Source of the DNA: an uncultured Flavobacteriales bacterium
GTDB lineage: Bacteria > Bacteroidota > Bacteroidia > Flavobacteriales_E > Vicingaceae
DNA length: 64,000 nt
Direction: 5' to 3'
Assembly (NCBI GenBank): GCA_905479915.1
Contig: CAJQOH010000012.1
Coordinates: forward strand, 1-64,000
Under the pieces are notes generated by a model. It did no database searches. It had not been told where the DNA came from and was given only the letters and a program-made list of their open reading frames with translations. The first letter of the stretch is position 1; the number at the start of each line of letters is the position of its first letter. Shown one piece after another: positions 1 to 9,588 of this stretch. A program made the translations under genes and the position numbers.

Positions 1-91
1 GGAGCTTTTTCTTTTGACTTTTTTCTCTTTTTCGTTGCAATTTCAACGCTGATAAACTCTCTTTAATCGTGATTTCAAATACTTTTCCCAT
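1..91 (-). mobile_element. Partial N-terminus of a probable IS630-like transposase, cut by the window edge
   Basis: An open frame starts at an ATG (91-89) on the minus strand and runs off the left edge without a stop. Its 30 residues begin MGKVFEITIKES and continue with a Lys/Arg-rich helix (LKLQRKREKSQKKKL). From memory this resembles the N-terminus of IS630-family transposases in Bacteroidota, just before their helix-turn-helix region, but the match is not verified. The placement fits an IS end: the frame points away from a surface-protein gene that begins abruptly at 122 with no signal peptide. Neither the inverted repeat nor the TA target duplication can be confirmed, because the other end lies outside the window. 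It could instead be an unrelated small gene. Confidence 0.42.
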
Positions 92-121
92 ACCTTAAAA
101 ATACACAAAATATAACGTTTT

Positions 122-1354
122 ATGAAATTAATTTGGTATAATATTAGTGGTCCTATAAATGAATATTGTGTTGATACCAATGATTTTCAAGTAATTGGTC
201 AATTTAACCACCCTAATGGTTTTGGATCTTTAAGCTATACAGCACCTCCGGCTTCATTCTCAACTATTCTAAATAGTAGTAGTGGTTTATTAATTCCTCA
301 AGATGTTGGTACACATACACTTCAATACGTATACACTTCTAACATTAGTGGTTGTCAATCAGATACGTCTGAAACAATTCTAATACATGATTTACCTGTA
401 CTAAGTTTTAATCTTGCATCTAATTTCTGTACGAATGACAGTAGTGTGATGATTGTAGGTAATCAAGTTGGTGGTAGTTTTGATGGTAATGTAACTGCTA
501 TTTTCGAAGAGAATTATTTAAGTCAAGATACAATTGACTTTATTCCTACTAACACAACAGGTGGAATTGTACATACATTTACCTATTCTTATACAGATGC
601 TAACTCTTGTTTTAATAGTGTTGATTCTACATTTAACTTACATGTTGCTCCAACTGTTGAAATTGATAGTGATACTTTAAGAGCTGGTTATTGTGAATTA
701 ACTGATCCATCATATCCTGTATCAGGATTAATTAATGGAGTAAATGTAAATGATGGTTATTTCTGGGGACCTGGAATAGTAGATGTCGATTCAACTGATG
801 GTGTTGCTCAATTTATAACCAATAATGTTGCTGTAGGTACAGGCTACCCTGTTTACTATATGTATACAGATGCTAACAACTGTTTTGATGTAGATAGTGC
901 ATTTGTTGATGTTTATCAATTACCAGTAGTTTCAATATTCGGTATTACACCATCTCATCAGTATTGTAATAATCATGATATTGTGTTTAATCCACAACAA
1001 TTTATTGGTACCCCTCAAATTACAGCAGGTTTATCATCGGGTGTTTTTGTACTTGATACAGTTACTACAAATGCCGATCAATCTATATTTGATCCTACGA
1101 TTTATACAAGTAATATATTGCACACAATTCCTATTAGCTATACTCATACCGATGAAAAAGGATGTATAAACATTGCTGAAGATACTGTTTACGTTAATCC
1201 TGCTGCTCATCCTAACTTCTCTGTAAGTGGGTTGTGTATCGTTGATTCTATAACGTATACTGATCAAACAATAACTCCACCGCTTCCTGATAGTTTACAA
1301 GCTTGGACTTGGACTATTAAAGATAGTGTTTACTACTCAGCATGCTACTCATAA
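122..1354 (+). pseudogene. 5'-truncated, frameshifted T9SS surface protein, upstream fragment
   Basis: This 410-residue frame has no signal peptide. After a few residues it reads directly into extracellular beta-sandwich repeats of the SprB/PKD-like kind common in gliding-bacterium adhesins, with recurrent Cys-plus-acidic motifs such as YTDANSCFNS, YTDANNCFDV and YTHTDEKGC about every 90-100 residues. A stop in the same frame lies at 113-115, so the original N-terminus is missing. The probable insertion sequence next to it is the likely cause. The frame closes at 1354 in the middle of a PKD-like domain whose second half continues in another frame from about 1326. I read 122-3302 as the remains of one gene. 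Confidence 0.7.
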
Positions 1355-3302
1355 GTTCTTTGTTCACGGAGATCATTCTGCTAATTTAGAAATTACAACT
1401 GCAGCAGGGTGTACATCTGATACAACTGTGATCATTTCTTTTGGTGATAAACCAACTGCAGATTTCTATTGGGTAAACGAATGTTTTGATCCATCTCTAC
1501 CTGTAGAATTCCATGATACTTCTGCTACGGTATCAATATTAGATACGCTAAATTATCAATGGAATTTTGATGATGGAGTTGGTACTGCATTTATTTCGGA
1601 CACAAACTATCAATATCAAAACCCTGGAGATTATAATGTAGAATTAATTGTTTCTACGAATTATAATTGTATTGATACTGTTTACAAAATTGTATCTGTA
1701 AAACCATACATTACTTCATTCCCTTATTTTACTGATTTCCAAGCAGGACCAGAAAGTTGGACAGGAAAAACTATTATCGATTTTGATGCTAAAAATAGTT
1801 GGGCCCATGACACTTGGTCTCTAGACCCTATTGCTACTAACATCTCGTGGTCTACATCTCCTCATACAGACTCGAGCGATTATTTTAGTAATGAACGAAG
1901 CTATGTAAGTAGCCCTTGTTTCGACTTTAGCTCTTTCCAAAAACCAATGATCCGTTTTGATACTTGGAGAGATTTTGCTGATCTTGGAGATGGTGTTGTT
2001 CTTGAATCATCTATTGATAATGGACAAACATGGCAAGTTGTTGGATTTGAACAAAGTATTGATCCAGGTATTAACTGGTACAATGAAGTTGTAATTAACC
2101 TTGGTGATGGTCCTGGTGGAGATGTAACTGGAGGACAACCATTAGGTTGGTCTGATATTAAAGATCCAAACTGGGTTGAAGTAAGACGTGATTTAGATCA
2201 TTTAATAGGAAATTCCAAAGTACTATTTAGAGTAGCCTTTTCCAGTGATGCTGGTGGACAAGATAAAGGATTTGCTTTTGATAATGTATGGATTGGAGAA
2301 CGATCTAAATATGTATTAGTTGAGCACTTTACCAATACTTCATGTACACCATGTGTGGTAACAAGCAGTCAATTAAATCCTTTCAACAATCAATACAGTA
2401 AAGATTTAATTAACATTCAATACCATACCAATGCTATTGTAGGTGATAAACTTTATACAGATTATCCTGCTGGTCCAAGTACTAGAGAGTTATTCTATGG
2501 TGCTTCTCAACTTCCACAAACAATTACTGATGGTAACATATTAAATGAAACTACAACCACATGGGTGTCTGATTCTTTAATTACAAGAAGAAGAGCTTTA
2601 GCAAGTGCTATTTTTGATATTGACTTAGTAAAAACAGTAACCGGTAGTAATTACACTGTTGATGCAACAATTACTTCTGGAGCAAACTTCACTAATGATA
2701 TTGATGTTTACATTGCTGTTGTAGAAAAACAAATATCTGCAACAAGCATAATAAATACTGGAGGTTCAGTATTAAATGGTGAAGTTGCCTTTGATAATGT
2801 TGTAAAAGATATGTTACCAGATGCTGGTGGTACCAGAATCTCTAACATATGGAGCCCTGGTGATTCTCAACTAATTTCGGAAGTTTGGGATTCTACATTA
2901 ACAACTTCTTATTTAGGAAATGATGATGTTGAAATGGTAGTTTTCATTCAGGATGCAAACACTAAAGAAATTTACCAGACAGCAACCACAGATACATCAT
3001 TCTTAAACATTACGATTGGAGTTGATGAGGCTGACGGTATAAACAACCTAGAAAAACAATTTAGTTTCAACCTATACCCGAATCCAACTTCTGGAGATTT
3101 ATTTGTGATGTTTAACCAAAGTATTAATCAAGATGCAGAAGTTCAAATATTTAACGAGTTAGGAAGTTTAGTTGAACAACGTAAACTCTCTAATGGAATT
3201 GGTTCTTCTTTCTCTACAGAAACTTACGCTGAAGGAATTTACTTCATGAGTGTTACTTATCAAGGACAACGATTTACCAAACGATTTATGGTAATTAGAT
3301 AA
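1326..3302 (+). pseudogene. T9SS-exported protein, downstream fragment: PKD, jelly-roll, Omp28-like and sorting domains
   Basis: This 658-residue frame opens inside a PKD-type domain, overlapping the previous fragment by 29 bases, so its GTG start is formal only. Domains in order: the end of one PKD-like domain and a full one with the typical YQWNFDDG and NPGDYNVELIV motifs (residues about 1-120); a jelly-roll-like segment (about 130-325); an Omp28-like segment starting YVLVEHFTNTSCTPC (about 328-345) with a thioredoxin-like Cys-x-x-Cys; and a type A T9SS sorting domain (about 579-658) with FNLYPNPTSG and a basic C-terminus. Such proteins are exported by T9SS and anchored or released at the surface. 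A strong terminator follows. It is probably a broken gene, unless the frameshift is a sequencing error. Confidence 0.72.
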
Positions 3303-3317
3303 ATTACAGAGAAAACA

Positions 3318-3349
3318 AAAAGGGCTATGAAATTCATAGCCCTTTTTTT
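3318..3349 (+). terminator. Rho-independent terminator after the T9SS surface protein
   Basis: A perfect 9-bp stem GGGCTATGA / TCATAGCCC with a 3-base loop (3322-3342) is followed by TTTTTTT and preceded by an A-run, so it could also work on the opposite strand. It starts about 16 bases after the stop codon of the plus-strand gene. Confidence 0.85.
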
Positions 3350-3408
3350 ATATCCATTTTTTTAATCAGCTAAACAAAGAGATTACCTAATTAACTATAT
3401 GATTAGCT

Positions 3409-4953
3409 TTATTCTTTAATAGAAATATCTGGAATAGCTTTTAATACCTCCCATGTTATTCCATTAAAAATCATAAATACTTTATCTTCATTATTAAATA
3501 TCATCTGACCTTTAGTTCCTATCGTTGTTTTAATTTGAAGTTTATTTAAACTCAAAATTTTAACTGTAAGCTTATTCTCAGGATCATTAGCTTCTGCATT
3601 TTTCTTCTTTTCTCTATTGGATATATTATTGATTTCTTTCAGTTTTGAAGTGGCATCGTCTGATTTTGATTCTTCTTCAACAAGCTCATCACTAGAACTA
3701 GAATTCTCATCATTACCTGATGAATTGTTTTTTTCTTTTTTCGCACTCTTTTCTTTACCACTCTTTTCTTTACTACCTTTTTCTTTCTTAACCTTTTTAT
3801 TTTTTTCTTTTGAAACCTTCTTTTGGGCGAATAAATTAGACTCCTCACTACTAGATGATAAATCCAAACAACGTCCAAGTTTAACATCAAAGTACTGGCT
3901 ATTATTTCCTAAAAAAACTGGAGACCGCATACAAACTTTTTTACTGCTTTCTGATTTTTCATACCCTACTTTTAAACTAATTTCTTTTGTTTTCATATCA
4001 GCACCACCAAACCATATTATTCTATTGTCAACAATTTCAAATGCATTGATCTGATCGCTACTAACAGAAGTTATCTTTTGTATTCCATAAAAACTAATGT
4101 CAAATGATGATACGTTATCATTTCCTGAAACCAAAATATCAAACTCACTTTCGGTTGGATATGAGTCCCCAAACTCTACTTTTAATTTACTTTTTGTATC
4201 AGATATGATACCGGGGGGAGCAGGCCCATTTGATTTTAAATAATCAAATAATATGGTATAATCTTTCACATCAACCTTTCCATTTCTATCAATATCAGTT
4301 AAAATATCAAACCCATTTTTTACAACATCTTGTTTCACTTTCCCCAAGCCTTCTTCACTCCAAGATGGCATAGCACAATCCCCTACTTCTGTTCTATAAT
4401 TATTTCCTAAGGCATCAAGAAACAAATAATTTTTGATACAATACTCGTTATCAATACCATTATTCAATTTTAAATTGAGAATTATATCTTCATCAAAGTA
4501 TCCCTTCTTAGGAGGAAGACCAACAATCTTATTTCCTATTAAGTAAATGTTTTTATCATTCTTTTGAATGGCTAAAATTTCAATATTTGAGATCTCAAAT
4601 TGAAAAGCTTTTAATTTATCGGCACTAATCCTTACCTCCAAACTTCTTTTCTGAAAATGGTAAGTTCCAAATGATATATTCACCAATTCTTTGTTTTCTA
4701 CAATATTAACGCGATGTAAATCTTTAGCATTCTCATATAAAAAATCATACAACAACACTAAATCTCTTACTGATTGATGTCCATCATCATCAAAATCGGC
4801 TAATAAATTAAAACCTTTTCCTTTAATAATATCATTTCTTAATTGTAAATAATCATTCGCATCAATAATCTCATCACCCGTAATATCTCCTGTTACTTGT
4901 GACTTACCTATTAAAGTAAAAACCAATAAAAAAAGTAATATAAAGTATCTCAT
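3409..4953 (-). CDS. Secreted dockerin-like (EF-hand) protein with a charged low-complexity region
   Basis: The ATG at 4953 was preferred over the adjacent upstream TTG; it gives 514 residues with a clear signal peptide (MRYFILLFLLVFTLIGKSQ). Dockerin-type EF-hand loops occur near residues 22-34 (GDITGDEIIDAND), 52-64 (ADFDDDGHQSVRD) and about 215-230 (TDIDRNGKVDVKDY). Together they look like one paired unit and a second single or degenerate unit. Between them is a domain resembling the cohesin-like beta-sandwich seen next to dockerins. Residues about 375-440 are almost entirely Lys, Glu, Ser and Asp. No T9SS sorting domain is obvious at the C-terminus. A calcium-stabilised extracellular role is inferred; the ligand is unknown. 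It is divergent from uvrB. Confidence 0.6.
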   Translation of the reverse strand: MRYFILLFLLVFTLIGKSQVTGDITGDEIIDANDYLQLRNDIIKGKGFNLLADFDDDGHQSVRDLVLLYDFLYENAKDLHRVNIVENKELVNISFGTYHFQKRSLEVRISADKLKAFQFEISNIEILAIQKNDKNIYLIGNKIVGLPPKKGYFDEDIILNLKLNNGIDNEYCIKNYLFLDALGNNYRTEVGDCAMPSWSEEGLGKVKQDVVKNGFDILTDIDRNGKVDVKDYTILFDYLKSNGPAPPGIISDTKSKLKVEFGDSYPTESEFDILVSGNDNVSSFDISFYGIQKITSVSSDQINAFEIVDNRIIWFGGADMKTKEISLKVGYEKSESSKKVCMRSPVFLGNNSQYFDVKLGRCLDLSSSSEESNLFAQKKVSKEKNKKVKKEKGSKEKSGKEKSAKKEKNNSSGNDENSSSSDELVEEESKSDDATSKLKEINNISNREKKKNAEANDPENKLTVKILSLNKLQIKTTIGTKGQMIFNNEDKVFMIFNGITWEVLKAIPDISIKE

Positions 4954-5008
4954 CAAAAGCTAAAGTAATTAATCTACCAACACTAAAATAAAAAAGTACT
5001 TTTATACT

Positions 5009-7012
5009 ATGTCTTTTAAAATCATATCCGACTTTAAACCCACTGGAGACCAACCCGAAGCAATAAAGCAACTTACTGCAGGAATTAACTCTGGAACAAA
5101 GGCTCAAACCTTATTAGGTGTTACCGGTTCTGGAAAAACGTTTACAATCGCTAACGTTATTGAAAAAATAAACAGACCAACTTTAATTCTAAGTCACAAT
5201 AAAACTTTAGCCGCTCAATTGTATGGAGAATTTAAACAGTTTTTCCCTGAAAATGCCGTTGAATACTTTGTTTCTTATTATGACTACTACCAACCTGAAG
5301 CTTATTTACCAGTAACAGATACATTCATTGAGAAAGACATGTCTATCAATGACGAAATAGAAAAATTACGATTAAGTACTACAACCTCTCTCCTATCTGG
5401 AAGACAGGACGTCATTGTTATTGCATCAGTTTCTTGTATTTATGGAATTGGTAACCCTGAAGATTTTCAGGATAACATCATAAAAATTAAAACAGGAGAG
5501 CTCCTAAGTAGAAATAAGTTTCTTTTACTCTTAGTTCAAAGTTTATATTCAAGAACAGAAAGTGATTTTCAAAGAGGAAATTTTAGAGTAAAAGGCGACA
5601 CTGTAGATATTTATCCGGGCTATGCAGAAATAGCATATAGAGTTTACTTTTTCGGTGATGAGATTGATGAAATTGAATCTTTTGATCCCATTAATGGTCA
5701 AACAATAGAAGAGTTTAATTACCTCAACATATACCCTGCAAGTATTTTTAACACAACCAAAGATAGAATGCATGATGCCATTTTTGAGATTCAAAGTGAT
5801 TTGGTAAGACAAGTTGAATACTATAAAGAAATTGGCAAACATTTAGAAGCAAAACGTATTGAAGATAGAGTTACGTATGATTTAGAAATGATGCGTGAGC
5901 TTGGTTACTGTTCGGGAATCGAAAACTACTCACGATATTTTGACAGGCGACCTGAAGGATCTCGTCCTTTCTGTTTACTAGATTATTTCCCGAAAGATTT
6001 TTTAATGGTTATTGATGAAAGTCATGTTACCGTATCTCAAATTGGAGCGATGTATGGTGGTGATAGATCACGTAAACAAAATTTAGTTGAATATGGGTTT
6101 CGTTTACCTTCAGCCATGGATAATAGACCATTGAAGTTTGAAGAATTCTCTTCCATTCTCGGACAAACAATTTATCTAAGTGCAACACCTGCTGATTATG
6201 AATTAGAGCAATCTGAAGGAGTTGTTGTGGAACAAGTTATTCGACCTACTGGTCTATTAGATCCAATTATTGAAGTTAGACCAAGTTTAAATCAGATTGA
6301 TGATTTAATGGAAGAAATTGTAATTAGAGCGGAAAAGGATGAGCGTGTTTTGGTAACTACCTTAACAAAACGAATGGCGGAAGAATTGGATAAATATTTT
6401 GACAATGCTGGAATACGTTGTAGGTACATTCACTCAGAAGTTGATACCTTAGATAGGGTTGAAATTTTAAGAGAATTACGTTTAGGAACTTTTGATGTGT
6501 TAATAGGAGTTAACCTTTTAAGAGAAGGATTAGATCTACCTGAAGTATCATTAGTAGCGATTTTAGATGCCGATAAGGAAGGTTTTTTACGTTCTGAACG
6601 TTCTCTTACCCAAACAGCAGGAAGAGCCGCTCGTAACGTTAATGGTATCGTGATCATGTATGCAGATAAGATTACCAAATCCATGCAAAAAACCATTGAT
6701 GAAACAGATCGTAGAAGGGAAAAGCAAGCCAATTACAATGCTGAACATGGAATTACTCCACAAGGCCTAGTTAAATCTAAAAAACAAATTTTAGGGCAAA
6801 CTAAAGTTATTGAAGAAGCCTACGATATTGAAGCAATTAGTGAAGCTCCAAGCATTGCTGCAGATCCAGTTGTTCAATACATGAAAAAAGATGAAATAGA
6901 AAAACTCCTTAAAGAAACTGAACGTAAAATGAAAAAAGCTGCTAAAGAACAAGACTTTATTGAAGCTGCTCGTTTACGTGATGAAATGATGGAGTTGAAG
7001 AAACTATTGTAG
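5009..7012 (+). CDS. uvrB: UvrABC excinuclease subunit B
   Basis: UvrB is the helicase-like damage-verification subunit of nucleotide excision repair; it is loaded by UvrA and then recruits UvrC. The 667 residues match the usual length. Visible motifs are Walker A GVTGSGKT (37-44), the beta-hairpin that grips the damaged strand (YYDYYQPEAY, about 95-104), the Walker B-type VIDESH, the helicase motif YLSATPADYE, the QTAGRAARN motif near 535-545, and a C-terminal UVR domain (about 628-667) that binds UvrC. It is divergent from the dockerin-like gene and only about 40 bases upstream of the AAA+ gene. TACTTTTA, close to the Bacteroidetes -7 box, lies just before the start. Confidence 0.97.
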   Translation: MSFKIISDFKPTGDQPEAIKQLTAGINSGTKAQTLLGVTGSGKTFTIANVIEKINRPTLILSHNKTLAAQLYGEFKQFFPENAVEYFVSYYDYYQPEAYLPVTDTFIEKDMSINDEIEKLRLSTTTSLLSGRQDVIVIASVSCIYGIGNPEDFQDNIIKIKTGELLSRNKFLLLLVQSLYSRTESDFQRGNFRVKGDTVDIYPGYAEIAYRVYFFGDEIDEIESFDPINGQTIEEFNYLNIYPASIFNTTKDRMHDAIFEIQSDLVRQVEYYKEIGKHLEAKRIEDRVTYDLEMMRELGYCSGIENYSRYFDRRPEGSRPFCLLDYFPKDFLMVIDESHVTVSQIGAMYGGDRSRKQNLVEYGFRLPSAMDNRPLKFEEFSSILGQTIYLSATPADYELEQSEGVVVEQVIRPTGLLDPIIEVRPSLNQIDDLMEEIVIRAEKDERVLVTTLTKRMAEELDKYFDNAGIRCRYIHSEVDTLDRVEILRELRLGTFDVLIGVNLLREGLDLPEVSLVAILDADKEGFLRSERSLTQTAGRAARNVNGIVIMYADKITKSMQKTIDETDRRREKQANYNAEHGITPQGLVKSKKQILGQTKVIEEAYDIEAISEAPSIAADPVVQYMKKDEIEKLLKETERKMKKAAKEQDFIEAARLRDEMMELKKLL

Positions 7013-7054
7013 TTCTTCAATTAGTAGTAACTTTCTCTTTTATTTATCTTATTA

Positions 7055-8359
7055 ATGGACTCTATAGACAATCTCATATCAGCACTTAAACATTCTCCTG
7101 AAAACATTCCCTTAAGAATATATTTGGCGAACCTCTTACTTAAAGAAAAAAGGTACAATGAGGCCGAAGAACACTTTCAAATAGTTGTTTCAGAAGATAA
7201 AAATAATTTTGAAGGAAAATTTGGTTTAGCTCAAACGTATTTTCATCTTTCAAAATACTCCCCATGTATAGTTATACTTGAAGAATTATTAGAAAAAGAA
7301 GACAATAATGAACAGTATTTACTATTAATATCAAAAGCTCACTTAAAAGAAAATGACATATACCTTTCAAGAGAGTATTACATGAAGCTAATTAAAATAA
7401 ATCCTTCAATCCAGAGTCATGAACTTGATACAGTTTTAAGATCAAGTTCTAATAATAACCACCAAGAAGAAATTGATCAAGATGAACTTAAATTCATTGA
7501 AAAACCAAACATAAGCTTTGCAGATGTTGGTGGTATGGAAAATGTAAAAGAAGAAATTGATTTAAAAATTATCAAACCTCTTCTTCATTCTGATTTATAT
7601 AAAGCATACGGCAAAAAAATTGGTGGAGGAATTTTACTTTATGGACCTCCAGGATGCGGAAAGACATATTTAGCTCGAGCAACTGCGGGGGAAATTAATG
7701 CTAATTTCATTAGCGTTGGTATAAACGATGTCCTTGATATGTGGAGTGGAAATAGTGAAAAGAATTTACATCAAATATTTGAAACTGCAAGAAAGAACAC
7801 TCCATGTGTGCTGTTTTTTGATGAAATTGATGCTTTAGGCGCAAGCAGGTCAGATATGAAACAATCTTCAGGTCGTCATTTAATTAATCAATTTTTATCT
7901 GAATTAGACGGTATAGATTCTAATAATGATGGAGTTTTAATATTAGGAGCCACTAATACTCCTTGGCATTTAGATTCTGCATTCAGAAGACCTGGCAGAT
8001 TTGATAGAATCATCTTTGTTTCACCTCCAGATGAAGAAAGTATAATGACTATATTCAAAATTAATTTAGAAAATAAGCCATGTGAAAATATTGATTATAA
8101 AGTAATTTCTAAAAAAACGTCAAAATTTTCAGGAGCAGATGTAAAAGCAGTTATAGATATTGCAATAGAAGGAAAATTAAAAGAGTCTTTTGAATCAGGC
8201 ATTCCAAAACCAATAACGACAAAAGACATCTTAAAAGCTATTAAAAGGCATAAAGCTAGTACAACCGAATGGTTTGACTCTGCTCGAAACTATGCCTTAT
8301 ATTCAAACGAATCAGGTCTCTATGATGATATTCTCAACTATTTAAAAATTAAGAAATGA
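7055..8359 (+). CDS. TPR-AAA+ ATPase (Cdc48/FtsH-like AAA module)
   Basis: Residues 1-125 form about three TPR units (FGLAQTYFHLSKYSPCIVILEELL). A linker leads to one AAA module (about 153-345) with the SFADVGGMENVKEEI entry typical of Cdc48/Vps4-class ATPases. It carries Walker A GPPGCGKT (197-204), the DMWSG pore-loop position (about 228-232), Walker B LFFDEID (253-259), the sensor-1 GATN, and the FRRPGRFDR arginine-finger region (310-318). All ATPase residues appear intact. There is no signal peptide or membrane segment, so it should be cytoplasmic. Its stop overlaps the next gene's ATG by 4 bases, implying translational coupling. An ATP-driven remodelling or unfolding role is inferred from the family; the substrate is unknown. 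Confidence 0.8.
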   Translation: MDSIDNLISALKHSPENIPLRIYLANLLLKEKRYNEAEEHFQIVVSEDKNNFEGKFGLAQTYFHLSKYSPCIVILEELLEKEDNNEQYLLLISKAHLKENDIYLSREYYMKLIKINPSIQSHELDTVLRSSSNNNHQEEIDQDELKFIEKPNISFADVGGMENVKEEIDLKIIKPLLHSDLYKAYGKKIGGGILLYGPPGCGKTYLARATAGEINANFISVGINDVLDMWSGNSEKNLHQIFETARKNTPCVLFFDEIDALGASRSDMKQSSGRHLINQFLSELDGIDSNNDGVLILGATNTPWHLDSAFRRPGRFDRIIFVSPPDEESIMTIFKINLENKPCENIDYKVISKKTSKFSGADVKAVIDIAIEGKLKESFESGIPKPITTKDILKAIKRHKASTTEWFDSARNYALYSNESGLYDDILNYLKIKK

Positions 8360-9585
8360 TTAGAATTATACAACTAATCAATCAATCTCGATTTTCAGAC
8401 GCTGAAAAAGAAATAAAAAAAGTACTTTCTGAAGAGCCTAACAATGCTTATAATATATACCTATTAGCAATTGTTAAATATGAATGTGGAATCCACCAAG
8501 AAGCTCTTCAGTTAATTAGTAATGCTATTAATATTGAATCAAATGAAGCTTCATTCTTTGAGCTTAAAGCAAGAATTTTACTTCAAGAAAACGAAATAAG
8601 TGAAGCGCAAAAACATGCTAGCAAAGCCCTTTATATTTCTCCTGATGAAACAAGTATATACGCCTTATTAGGAAGTATACACTTAATCAATAAAGAATAT
8701 AAGCAAGCATTAACAAGAATTGAAGAGGGGTTATCTCTTGATTCTGAAAATACTGAATGTTTAAACATTAAAAGTCAAATTTTAATGAAGATTGGCCGCA
8801 AAGAAGAATCAATCGACAATGCTGAGAATGTATTGAAAAGTGATCCTGAAGACCCATATTCACTTGCTAACTATGGATGGGTTCTACTTGAAAAAGGAGA
8901 GAATAAAAAAGCCCTATCCATATTTAAAAATGCATTAAAAATAAACCCTCATTTAGAAGTTGCTAAAACTGGAATGATGGAGTCATTGAAAGCAAAGTTC
9001 ATTGTATATCGCTGGTTATTAGCTTATAGTTTTTGGATGTCAAAGCAAAGTTCCAAAATTCAGTGGGGTGTTATTATTGGTTTCTATATAGGTACAAAAT
9101 ACCTTGGAAAACTTATGCAAGAAAATCCTGAATATCACTCATTCATTATCCCCTTATACATATTACTTATTGTGTTTGCTATTTCAACATGGATCATTAG
9201 CCCCCTAACAGAATTTGCATTATGTTCTAATTCATATGGGAAATACCTACTAACAAAAGAAGAAAGAACTAGAGCCTATTATATTGGCGGCAGTTTTACA
9301 TTATTCGTATCTGGAATAATTCTATTTTTAACAACAGGAAATATTAACTTTTGTTCACTAATTGTATTTGGACTTAGTTATATGATTCCTTTATCTCAAA
9401 TATTTAATGGTTTTGGGTGGAAAGGTAAGGTCCTAAATCTTCTACCTATTTACTTCTTACTTGTTGGAATTTTATCAATCGGAATTACTTTCACTAATGA
9501 TATTCTAATAAATGGAATTTCTTCGGTTTATTTGTTCTCATTATTTGGATATCAGTTTCTTGCAAACTTTTTAACTGGAAAGTGA
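8356..9585 (+). CDS. TPR protein with C-terminal multi-pass membrane domain
   Basis: This 409-residue protein starts with about six TPR units (residues 1-210, recurring motifs such as AYNIYLLAIVKYECGIHQEAL and ALSIFKNALKINPHLEVAK). Five or six hydrophobic segments follow from about 225 (WGVIIGFYIG, FIIPLYILLIVFAIS, AYYIGGSFTLFVSGII, FCSLIVFGLSYMIP and later ones). No enzyme motif was seen. The start overlaps the stop of the TPR-AAA+ gene, so the pair is almost certainly cotranscribed. It is probably the inner-membrane anchor or adaptor of the ATPase, with the TPR domain in the cytoplasm. It converges with the rhomboid gene, with only 3 bases between the stop codons. Confidence 0.72.
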   Translation: MIRIIQLINQSRFSDAEKEIKKVLSEEPNNAYNIYLLAIVKYECGIHQEALQLISNAINIESNEASFFELKARILLQENEISEAQKHASKALYISPDETSIYALLGSIHLINKEYKQALTRIEEGLSLDSENTECLNIKSQILMKIGRKEESIDNAENVLKSDPEDPYSLANYGWVLLEKGENKKALSIFKNALKINPHLEVAKTGMMESLKAKFIVYRWLLAYSFWMSKQSSKIQWGVIIGFYIGTKYLGKLMQENPEYHSFIIPLYILLIVFAISTWIISPLTEFALCSNSYGKYLLTKEERTRAYYIGGSFTLFVSGIILFLTTGNINFCSLIVFGLSYMIPLSQIFNGFGWKGKVLNLLPIYFLLVGILSIGITFTNDILINGISSVYLFSLFGYQFLANFLTGK

Positions 9586-9588
9586 TTT

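Noticed and set aside
3617-4054. Plus-strand open frame of 145 codons
   Set aside because: It is antisense to the charged region of the dockerin-like gene; its Phe/Ser-rich sequence is just the complement of the Lys/Glu/Ser-rich part.
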